From an uncultured Victivallales bacterium (GTDB lineage Bacteria > Verrucomicrobiota > Lentisphaeria > Oligosphaerales > JAFGRS01), in the NCBI GenBank assembly GCA_903834675.1, contig CAILKC010000154.1:1-5259 (forward strand): a DNA stretch of 5,259 nucleotides, written 5' to 3'. The notes beneath the pieces were generated by a model. That model searched no databases, was not told where the DNA came from, and worked only from the letters and a program-made list of their open reading frames with translations. A program made the translations under genes and the position numbers. Shown here piece by piece: positions 1-5,259 of the stretch (positions within the stretch are counted from its first letter, which is position 1; each line of letters starts with the position of its first letter).

Positions 1-97
<97 letters not shown>

Positions 98-163
98 GGA
101 GTTCAACTCCGGGTGAATGGATGCTTCACGTCAGCGCCCGCCGGGATGCCCGGGCTGGCCCGC

Positions 164-1312
164 CTAGGGCAGCAGCTCGGGCATGAGGAAGTAGAGGCGG
201 CCGGGTTGGATGGCCTGGGCCTCGACCGGCAGCAGCGAGCGCAATCCTAGGCGAGACTCGGCCCGCATCCCCATCAACAAGTCGGTCAGGCGCAGGGGCT
301 GGCGGTAACGCACCACCTTTACCGCGGGTGACTTAGCCAGTTCCTTGGCCTTTTCCAGCGCGTCTTCGAAGTAGCCGAGCTGATCGACCAGGCCAAGGCG
401 GAAGGCCTCAGTGCCGGAGAGGATGCGGCCGTCACCGAACTCGGAGGCCATGACATCCTCGGCGGTGTCGTAGCGGGTGCGGCCGTTGGCCACCACGGTA
501 GCGAACTCACGGAAGGTGCTGTCGACCAGGCCCTGGACATAGGCGCGCTCCATGTCGGTTCGCGGCCGCGAACCGCGCAGCATGTCCTTCATCTGACCCG
601 ACTTGAAGACTTCCGCCTCGAGTCCGATCTTGGAAAACAGCGCGGTGTAGTTGGTGGTGCTGATGATCACCCCGATGCTGCCAGTGATGGTGAGGCGGTT
701 GGCCACGATCCAGTTGCTGCCGGCGGCGATGAAGTAGCCACCGCTGGCGCCGAGGCTGCGCATGCAGGTGACCACGGGGAGCTTGGCGTCGCGGCAGAGG
801 CGCACCTCGCGGTTGATTTCGTCGCTGGCCGTGACTTCACCGCCGGGGGTGTCCATATCCAGGACGATGGCGACGACATGCTGGTCTTTGCGGGCCGCGG
901 CCAGTTCATGGGCGATACGGCGGCTACCCGCGGTGCCGAAGGCGCCATCGGACATGATCACGCCCTTGACGTCGACAACCACGATCTTCTTCTCGGTGTC
1001 AAGCCTGGCGCCGCTGAGGGTCTCCTCCACGACCGAGCGTTCGTCGCTGTCGCCCGCACCGATGCTGGACATGACCGACGCGGTGGTGCTGGAGAACAGG
1101 CCCCGCAGGACGAGGACTGCCATAATGCCGGCGCAGACCACGGCCAGGATGGCGGCAATCAGGCAGCCCAGACGCAGACCGCCACGGCGACGCGGGGCCG
1201 GCGGCTCAGGGGGACGCGACGGCAACGGCGACGGCAACGGCAACGGGGGAACGGGAGGTAGGGGCGGCGGCAGAACAGCCTGAGCGCCGTCGGTTTGGAT
1301 ATTCTGGTCCAT
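164..1312 (-). CDS. sppA: Signal peptide peptidase SppA, S49 family serine protease
   Basis: A 382-residue membrane-anchored protease, the short single-domain SppA type (the Bacillus form is about 335 residues; the E. coli form is a double-length tandem). It is expected to cut leftover signal peptides or membrane proteins at the outer face of the inner membrane. Domains in order: a proline-rich tail (residues 15-43), a basic RRR stop (41-43), one membrane helix (about 47-70), a linker, then the S49 fold from about residue 108. The nucleophile is Ser190 in SLGASGGY. Lys242 in SGQMKDM is 52 residues later, the spacing of the Ser147/Lys199 dyad in B. subtilis SppA. The DTPGGEV (154-160) and TGSIGVI (210-216) motifs are also family hallmarks. 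All catalytic parts are intact. The odd part is the long Pro-Leu/Pro-Ser rich cytoplasmic tail. The ATG at 1312 is the first Met and has no clear Shine-Dalgarno. The gene is divergent from ydbH. The family call is firm; the physiological substrate is inferred. Confidence 0.95.
   Translation of the reverse strand: MDQNIQTDGAQAVLPPPLPPVPPLPLPSPLPSRPPEPPAPRRRGGLRLGCLIAAILAVVCAGIMAVLVLRGLFSSTTASVMSSIGAGDSDERSVVEETLSGARLDTEKKIVVVDVKGVIMSDGAFGTAGSRRIAHELAAARKDQHVVAIVLDMDTPGGEVTASDEINREVRLCRDAKLPVVTCMRSLGASGGYFIAAGSNWIVANRLTITGSIGVIISTTNYTALFSKIGLEAEVFKSGQMKDMLRGSRPRTDMERAYVQGLVDSTFREFATVVANGRTRYDTAEDVMASEFGDGRILSGTEAFRLGLVDQLGYFEDALEKAKELAKSPAVKVVRYRQPLRLTDLLMGMRAESRLGLRSLLPVEAQAIQPGRLYFLMPELLP
1215..1244. 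repeat. Tandem hexamers coding the Pro-Leu/Pro-Ser tail of SppA
   Basis: Five consecutive hexamers (CGCGAC, GGCAAC, GGCGAC, GGCAAC, GGCAAC) lie inside sppA. Read on the minus strand they give alternating CCG and TTG/TCG codons, so the protein has a run of Pro-Leu and Pro-Ser dipeptides at about residues 24-32. A unit of six keeps the frame, so changes in copy number would lengthen or shorten the tail without breaking the gene. Confidence 0.75.
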
Positions 1313-1319
1313 AGTATGT

Positions 1320-1325
1320 AGTATA
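1320..1325 (-). promoter_or_regulatory. Possible -10 box (TATACT) giving a near-leaderless sppA mRNA
   Basis: On the minus strand TATACT ends 7 nt before the sppA ATG, so transcription would begin at or next to the start codon. This fits the lack of a Shine-Dalgarno sequence in front of sppA. No convincing -35 box is seen 16-18 nt upstream (AGCGAA and neighbours), so the call rests on the hexamer and its position only. Confidence 0.3.
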
Positions 1326-1406
1326 GCCCTTGCGCTTTGGTTTTCGCTCTACGGCGACGGGCGGCGGGTTCCACGACTGAGGCCGAGGGGTGGTTCGGGC
1401 GCTGAC

Positions 1407-1411
1407 AGGAG
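1407..1411 (+). promoter_or_regulatory. Ribosome binding site that sets the ydbH start
   Basis: AGGAG lies 5 nt before the ATG at 1417. The reading frame is open further upstream to a GTG at 1390, but that GTG has no spaced purine-rich site of its own. Starting at 1417 also gives a normal short basic head before the membrane helix. The 1417 start is therefore preferred. Confidence 0.75.
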
Positions 1412-1416
1412 AGCGG

Positions 1417-4296
1417 ATGACAGGAAGGGCCATACGGTTGCGCTGGGGTCTGCGGCTGGCGAGCGGCATACTGGGCGCTCTGCTGGTGGTTTGCCTGGGT
1501 CTCGCCCTCTGCCTGCCCTGGCTGCTGGAGCGGGCGCTGGCGCACGAGTTGTCGCGCCGTGGCCTGGGGAGCATCACGATCGGGGTGCAGGCGATCTCGT
1601 GGAACCAGGCGACGCTGGGGCCGGTGGCGGTGTGTGGCGAGGCCGGCGGGGTGCAAGCGTCCAGCATCGTGCTGCGCTACAGGCCGTCACGGCTGCGGCA
1701 CTACCAGATCGATGCGCTCGAGGTGGTCGGACTGCGCCTGCGACTGGTCCGCAGCGGTGCCACCTGGGCGCCCAGGGCCCAGCCGACCCTGCGCCTGGCG
1801 CTGGAGGAGGGACTCCGGCTGCTGCCGCGGGGCGGGGCGCCCGCGGCGTATCCGACGCTCGACCTGCGGAGTTCGCAGGTCGAACTGGAAGCGGATGCCG
1901 AGGTGGTGACCCTACCGTTTGAGGGCACGGCGCACCTGGCGGGCGCCGGCCCCTCCCGCGTGCAGGCCAGCGCCTGGGTGTGCGGTGACCCTCTTACCGT
2001 GGATGCCGTCGTCGACCTAGGCACGGGGACGGGAACCGCGACGGTGGAATGCCAGCGGCTCGAGGTGGGGGCCTGGTTGCAGACGGCAGCACGGGTCGGA
2101 CTGCAGATCCCCGACGCGCTGGCCGCGGCCAGCGGCGCGGTCGCACTACGTGCTCAGGTCGAACTCCAGGGCTACGCTTTCAGCGGTCTGAGCGCCGAGG
2201 CGGTGGTTTCAGACCTGGCGGCGCTTGGGGGGCCGCTGCCGCTCCGGCTGCGCGAGGGGGTCATCGCGGTACGCTCCGGGCCGGACCTGGGCCGAGTGGT
2301 CCTGAACTTCACGGCGTACTCCGAGGGCCTGGCGCTTGGGGCCCGCATCATCGAGCCCTTCCGTTGCCGCGGCAGGTGGCAGGACGGCACCCTGGAGTGT
2401 GCGGCGACAGACGTCGGCTTTCGGCTGGGCGACGTGGTCCACGGTACGGCGCAACTACGGCTGACGGCGCTGGGGCTGACAACCCTGGACCGCGCCTGGT
2501 TCGACCTTGGCATCGACGTCACCAGGCTGGACACAGCGCCCATGGGCCCGTTTAGCGGACACCTGCGAGCGCTGGGCACGGGGCGCGACCTGTGGGTCAA
2601 CGGCGCCTTCGACGCTCATCCTGCCAACGACACAGGCATAGCCGGGCTCACCGTTGACGGCCGGCTGCGGCGGGATGAAGGCACGGCGGTGGCGCTCGCG
2701 GCCACCCTCGTGGTCCTGCCGGAGGTAGCGGCCGGAAAACTTGGAGCGGGCGGGCGTCTATCCGCGCCGCCCATGCCCCTGGAGTTGAGCGCGGCATTTG
2801 AACTGCCGCCGACGGCGCCTTGGCGGCTCAGCGGCGCTCTCGCTCTGCCGTCACAACCGCTGACCGTGACCGCGCCGGGCCTGCGGGCAAGCGCGACGGT
2901 GGAGCTGGAGGGTCGGCTGGAGGCGGATGCGGCCGGGGTGAGCCTCGCGGGTCGGCTGGAAACGACGGCTCTGACGGCTGAAGTTTCCGGCGCGACGCTG
3001 GCGGCGGACGCCGTGACAATCAGCCTGGACGCCCGGCGCTGCCCCTGGCCGCGCCAGGGTGCGACGGGCACGACGACGGCGTGGCCGCCAGGCCTCGAGG
3101 TCGTGGGGCAGGTGGCGTTGCGCAATGGCGCGGTGCGGCTGGCCACGGGTCTGCAGTGCGAGGGCATCAGCCTGAATCTGCCGGTTGGCTGGAGCGCCAA
3201 CGGTGGCCTGCAAGCGCCCCCCGTCGGCGCGCTTGGCGGCGAGCTGCGCGCTGGGCCGCTGCGCTTCGGCAGCTTTGCCGCGACCGGCTTCCGCGGCCGG
3301 TGCGGTCAGCTTGGGCGGACGTTGCGGTTTGAGGGCGAGCTGGAATGTACCGCGCCGGCCGTAACCATCAGCCTGACCCAGACGATCGCCTGGGATCGGG
3401 GCCTGGCGCTGGCGCTGCACTACGCGGTGCCAGCGTTCCGCGTGCAGGGCGACGAGGCGTGGTACCCGCAGGTGCCGAGCCTGGGGGACCTGCGGCTGGC
3501 CGGCACGCTGGCGGTCGAGGGCGACATCCTCTTCGACCGGCAAGGACTGCGCTGCCCCTGTCGGCTGCGCCTGACCGAGGGCGAGCTCACCTGGCCGCAG
3601 CAGAAGCTCACGGTCAGCGGCCTTGAGACTGACCTGCGGTGGCTGGATGTGCGGCAGCCGCGAACCGAGCCTTTCCAGGCGCTGCGCTTCGCCTCGGCCA
3701 AGGTGCAGGATGTCCCCGTGGATGGCGGCCAGATCGTCTTTGCGCTGGACGGCCCGGAGTCCTTCAGCCTGCTGCGCTGCGAGCTGAACTGGTGTGGCGG
3801 CCAGGTGCATACCCAGGCCGTGCGCCTCAATCCCCGGAGTCCTGAGCTCGACCTGGTGCTGTTTGCCGAGAACGTTGACATCGTTCAGGCCCTGAGCTTG
3901 GTCAAAGGGTTTACGGCCAAGGGTTCGGGGGTACTGAACGGCAAGCTGCCGATCTCGTACCACGGCGGCCGTCTGAGCTATGCCAATGGCTACCTCTACA
4001 GCGTGCCCGGGCAGACCGGTCGCCTGGCCCTACAGTCGTCCGGCTGGCTGACCTCGGCGGTCGCCAAAGACCACCCCGCCTATGCGGAATTGCAGCAAGC
4101 GGAGAAAGCCCTGGAGGACTTCCGCCTTGACCTTTTCCGGCTGGAGTTCACCGGGAAACAGGCAGGCACACCCGGCGCCAAGATTCAGCTGGCTGGCGAA
4201 GGAGCCAATGGGAAAGTACCTGTAACCCTGAACCTGAACGTCAAGGGTCCGATCGAAGAAGTAATCAACCTGGGCCTCCGCCTGGGCGGCCTCTAA
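1417..4296 (+). CDS. ydbH: YdbH-type AsmA-like inter-membrane lipid-bridge protein
   Basis: A 959-residue protein with a short basic head, one membrane helix (about residues 15-37), and then a long periplasmic region of alternating beta-strand segments with no catalytic motif. This is the layout of the AsmA-like/TamB/YhdP proteins that form lipid-conducting beta grooves. The C-terminal part carries the YdbH-family signature: KGSGVLNGKLPISY at 835-848, then a GGRLSYANGYLYSVPG stretch, ending in PVTLNLNVKGPIEEVINLG near the C-terminus. The Pfam label 'dicarboxylate transport' for this domain is historical and probably misleading. E. coli YdbH is about 880 residues, so this one is slightly longer. 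The next two genes are YnbE- and YdbL-like, in the E. coli order, which strongly supports the call. By analogy the protein is anchored in the inner membrane and meets the lipoprotein YnbE at its C-terminus to carry phospholipid toward the outer membrane. Family assignment rests on the C-terminal motifs and synteny; lipid transport is inferred from E. coli. Confidence 0.87.
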   Translation: MTGRAIRLRWGLRLASGILGALLVVCLGLALCLPWLLERALAHELSRRGLGSITIGVQAISWNQATLGPVAVCGEAGGVQASSIVLRYRPSRLRHYQIDALEVVGLRLRLVRSGATWAPRAQPTLRLALEEGLRLLPRGGAPAAYPTLDLRSSQVELEADAEVVTLPFEGTAHLAGAGPSRVQASAWVCGDPLTVDAVVDLGTGTGTATVECQRLEVGAWLQTAARVGLQIPDALAAASGAVALRAQVELQGYAFSGLSAEAVVSDLAALGGPLPLRLREGVIAVRSGPDLGRVVLNFTAYSEGLALGARIIEPFRCRGRWQDGTLECAATDVGFRLGDVVHGTAQLRLTALGLTTLDRAWFDLGIDVTRLDTAPMGPFSGHLRALGTGRDLWVNGAFDAHPANDTGIAGLTVDGRLRRDEGTAVALAATLVVLPEVAAGKLGAGGRLSAPPMPLELSAAFELPPTAPWRLSGALALPSQPLTVTAPGLRASATVELEGRLEADAAGVSLAGRLETTALTAEVSGATLAADAVTISLDARRCPWPRQGATGTTTAWPPGLEVVGQVALRNGAVRLATGLQCEGISLNLPVGWSANGGLQAPPVGALGGELRAGPLRFGSFAATGFRGRCGQLGRTLRFEGELECTAPAVTISLTQTIAWDRGLALALHYAVPAFRVQGDEAWYPQVPSLGDLRLAGTLAVEGDILFDRQGLRCPCRLRLTEGELTWPQQKLTVSGLETDLRWLDVRQPRTEPFQALRFASAKVQDVPVDGGQIVFALDGPESFSLLRCELNWCGGQVHTQAVRLNPRSPELDLVLFAENVDIVQALSLVKGFTAKGSGVLNGKLPISYHGGRLSYANGYLYSVPGQTGRLALQSSGWLTSAVAKDHPAYAELQQAEKALEDFRLDLFRLEFTGKQAGTPGAKIQLAGEGANGKVPVTLNLNVKGPIEEVINLGLRLGGL

Positions 4297-4301
4297 GCTC
4301 A

Positions 4302-4337
4302 GCGTCCAACAAGTCCAGTGCGTCCAGCAAGTCCAGT
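4302..4337. repeat. Two 18-bp tandem units built of 9-bp GTCCA repeats
   Basis: The 65-bp gap between ydbH and ynbE holds GCGTCCAACAAGTCCAGT (4302-4319) followed directly by GCGTCCAGCAAGTCCAGT (4320-4337); the two copies differ at one base. Each unit is itself two 9-mers, so the core GTCCA recurs four times at exact 9-bp spacing. The array starts 5 bp after the ydbH stop and ends before the ynbE ribosome binding site. Its role is unknown; it has no inverted symmetry that would make it a terminator. Confidence 0.85.
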
Positions 4338-4361
4338 ACACACCAAGAAAGGATCACAACC

Positions 4362-4565
4362 ATGCGGAAGGCAGCGCTGTTACTAGCCCTGGTACTCGGG
4401 GCGAGTCCGGGGTGCATCCGCACCCAGTCCACGGTGGAGCTAAAGCCGGTTGAGGTGAAGCCGATTCACATCACCGTGGACGTGAATGTACGGGTGGCAA
4501 AAGAGTTGAACAGCTTCTTCGGCGACCTCGATGCCGCCGACCCGACGGTGAAAGCGCCCAAGTGA
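4362..4565 (+). CDS. ynbE: YnbE-type outer-membrane lipoprotein, partner of YdbH
   Basis: A 67-residue protein. MRK and a hydrophobic stretch (residues 4-14) lead to a candidate lipidation Cys18 in GASPGC. The -1 Gly is normal, but Ser at -3 and Pro at -2 are not a textbook lipobox. After a short linker comes KPVEVKPIHITVDVNVRV (28-45), the conserved beta-strand of the YnbE family, and a short acidic/helical tail. E. coli YnbE is of similar size (about 61 residues). There it sits in the outer membrane and docks by strand pairing onto the C-terminus of YdbH, forming the outer end of the bridge. The start is well supported: GAAAGGA at 4347-4353 is 8 nt from the ATG. The gene lies 65 bp after ydbH and 30 bp before ydbL, so all three are likely one transcript. 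Family is confident from the strand motif plus synteny; lipidation is inferred. Confidence 0.85.
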   Translation: MRKAALLLALVLGASPGCIRTQSTVELKPVEVKPIHITVDVNVRVAKELNSFFGDLDAADPTVKAPK

Positions 4566-4580
4566 ACCGTGAACCCCATC

Positions 4581-4585
4581 AGGAG
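4581..4585 (+). promoter_or_regulatory. Ribosome binding site that sets the ydbL start
   Basis: AGGAG lies 10 nt before the ATG at 4596. The frame is open up to a GTG at 4569, only 3 nt after the ynbE stop. That start would place this AGGAG inside the gene and put nine extra residues in front of an otherwise normal signal peptide. The 4596 start is preferred. Confidence 0.65.
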
Positions 4586-4595
4586 TCTTGAAATC

Positions 4596-4973
4596 ATGAA
4601 ATCGATGCTCTGTCTGACCGTCTTTGGCCTGTTGGCCCTGACCGCCCTGGAGCTGAGTGCCCAGGACCTGACCGCGGTGCAGGCCCGCATGAAAGAGCGT
4701 TTACCGCAGGTGGCGCAACTCAAAACGCAGAAGGTGATCGGCGAGGACTGCGCTGGGTTCCTGGCGCTGGTGAAGGCGGACGCGGAGGCGACGGCGCGGC
4801 AACTGGTGGCGGCAGAGAATGCCGACCGCAAGGTGGTCTACGCGGCGCTGGCAGCGAAAGCCGGGTCCGATCCGGCCCGCGTGGGCCAGCAGCGTGCCAA
4901 AGAGTTGGCCCAGCGCTCTGCGCCGGGCCTGATGCTGCAGCGCGAGGATGGGTCGTGGTACGAGAAGAAGTGA
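4596..4973 (+). CDS. ydbL: YdbL/DUF1318 periplasmic protein, regulator of the YdbH-YnbE bridge
   Basis: A 125-residue exported protein. The N-terminus is a Sec signal peptide with likely cleavage after Ala22 (ELSA|QDL). The mature part matches the DUF1318/YdbL pattern: KTQKVIGEDCAGFL at 43-56, then DAEATARQLVAAENADRK with Tyr82 in the following helix, and a C-terminal SAPGLMLQREDGSWYEKK that corresponds to the family's conserved 'pG..v...dG.W' ending. E. coli YdbL is about 108 residues. In E. coli it is proposed to act in the periplasm as a chaperone or regulator of YdbH-YnbE assembly, and its place as last gene of the operon is the same here. No catalytic motif is visible. The single mature Cys52 cannot form an internal disulfide. 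The stop codon TGA forms the first bases of the inverted repeat described next. Family call firm; mechanism is by analogy. Confidence 0.87.
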   Translation: MKSMLCLTVFGLLALTALELSAQDLTAVQARMKERLPQVAQLKTQKVIGEDCAGFLALVKADAEATARQLVAAENADRKVVYAALAAKAGSDPARVGQQRAKELAQRSAPGLMLQREDGSWYEKK

Positions 4974-5135
4974 GGCTCTTGCATCATTCTCGGCTCACCA
5001 GCATCTCGCCTGGAGTCGGCGGTCCGCTCGGGCGTAGCCAGGGCTTCCGCCGTCTCTGGGGTACCGCGAACCCGCCCGAAACGGGCCTGGCAGCGCGGGC
5101 TCCAGGGCCAGAAGCGGGGGTCTGTAAGAGCCTCA
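4971..5135 (+). other. 165-nt element closed by a 13-nt inverted repeat; structured RNA or small MITE
   Basis: TGAGGCTCTTGCA (4971-4983) pairs along its full length with TGTAAGAGCCTCA (5123-5135), with one G-U pair if transcribed. Inside are nested pairings: CCTGGAG (5009-5015) with CTCCAGG (5100-5106), CGGCGG (5017-5022) with CCGCCG (5047-5052), CCGCG (5064-5068) with CGCGG (5094-5098), and a small GCCCG-AAA-CGGGC hairpin (5074-5086). These are mutually compatible in one fold. No U-run follows, so it is not a plain intrinsic terminator, and no open frame here looks like a gene. It could be a small RNA, a leader of the gene at 5168, or a miniature element: the ends read GGCTCTT inward on both sides, reminiscent of ISL3-type termini. 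The flanking 8-mers AGAAGTGA and TCAATTGA are not a clean target duplication. Pairing was found by eye. Confidence 0.45.
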
Positions 5136-5167
5136 ATTGAGCGCCTGGAAGGACGAAAAGCTCCATT

Positions 5168-5259
5168 ATGAAACGAAGCGCGAGCCGCTGCCTGATCGTC
5201 CTTGCCACGGCCCTGCTGTCGACTGGCCTGACCGCCGCGCCGACCAAGGCCCAGGAGCC
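5168..5259 (+). CDS. Exported protein, N-terminal fragment (cut by window edge)
   Basis: Thirty codons are present and the frame runs off the end. They encode a typical Sec signal peptide: basic head MKRSASR, hydrophobic core of about residues 8-22, and possible cleavage after TAA or TKA (residues 22-24 or 26-28). There is no lipobox or twin-arginine motif, so the product is likely periplasmic, secreted or outer-membrane. The mature part is not in the window, so the function is unknown. AAGGA at 5149-5153 is 14 nt from the ATG, longer than usual, so translation may start weakly or the true site may be masked by structure. It follows ydbL by about 190 bp with the inverted-repeat element between, so it may belong to a separate transcript. 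Confidence 0.65.
   Translation, partial: MKRSASRCLIVLATALLSTGLTAAPTKAQE

Noticed and set aside
136..155. GC-rich hairpin (GCCCG with CGGGC) between sppA and the SEC-C gene, as a terminator
   Set aside because: On the minus strand no T-run follows, and short GC-rich pairings are common in DNA of this composition.
762..1283. Plus-strand open frame opposite sppA (173 codons)
   Set aside because: It is low in complexity, Arg/Gly rich toward its end because of the proline-coding hexamers on the other strand, and lies over the intact SppA catalytic domain.
1390..1416. Upstream GTG start for ydbH adding nine residues
   Set aside because: It has no spaced ribosome binding site, while AGGAG sits 5 nt before the ATG at 1417.
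2851..3963. Long minus-strand open frame (370 codons) inside ydbH
   Set aside because: It is an antisense shadow of a GC-rich gene: rich in Arg, Gln, Ala and Pro, with no recognisable domain, and fully covered by a frame that matches a known family.
4030..4341. Minus-strand open frame starting with WTCWTHWTCWT-like residues
   Set aside because: The odd start is only the translation of the GTCCA repeat; the rest is antisense to the conserved YdbH C-terminus.
5061..5090. Possible tRNA T-arm on the minus strand (GGGTTCGCGGTACCC)
   Set aside because: The loop does not match the TTCRANY consensus and no acceptor, D or anticodon arms can be drawn around it.
4984..5247. Minus-strand open frame of 87 codons over the gap after ydbL
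   Set aside because: It is Arg/Pro/Ala rich, has no domain, and runs antisense to the signal peptide at 5168 and to the inverted-repeat element.

Overview
This is a GC-rich window from a bacterium with two membranes. The evidence for an outer membrane is a YdbH/YnbE/YdbL-type gene set, whose E. coli relatives span from inner to outer membrane, together with a lipoprotein and several exported proteins. The taxon cannot be fixed from the sequence. The divergence from the proteobacterial forms and a 9-bp-period GTCCA repeat between genes would suit a member of the PVC/Planctomycetota-Lentisphaerota-like groups, but that is a weak inference.

Layout. Left part, minus strand: a signal peptide peptidase A (SppA, S49 family) gene at 164-1312. 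It is followed, in its own reading direction, by the first codons of a SEC-C zinc-motif protein (97 down to 1, cut by the window edge), which seems to use a TTG start. A 104-bp divergent region (1313-1416) separates sppA from the right half.

Right part, plus strand: a three-gene operon. It holds a 959-residue YdbH-type AsmA-like protein with one N-terminal membrane anchor (1417-4296), a small YnbE-type lipoprotein (4362-4565), and a YdbL/DUF1318 periplasmic protein (4596-4973). In E. coli, YdbH and YnbE form a bridge across the periplasm that takes part in lipid homeostasis of the outer membrane, and YdbL is thought to regulate or chaperone their assembly. The same order, strand and size classes here point to the same machine. 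After ydbL lies a 165-nt stretch closed by a 13-nt inverted repeat (4971-5135) with nested hairpin potential. It could be a structured RNA or leader, or a small miniature transposable element. The window ends in the signal peptide of a further exported protein (5168 onward).

The genes share an envelope theme: SppA clears leftover signal peptides or membrane proteins, and the YdbH-YnbE-YdbL set handles inter-membrane lipid flow. The most notable items are the complete bridge operon, the structured element after it, and the repeat between ydbH and ynbE. No CRISPR array, tRNA, rRNA or complete mobile element was seen.
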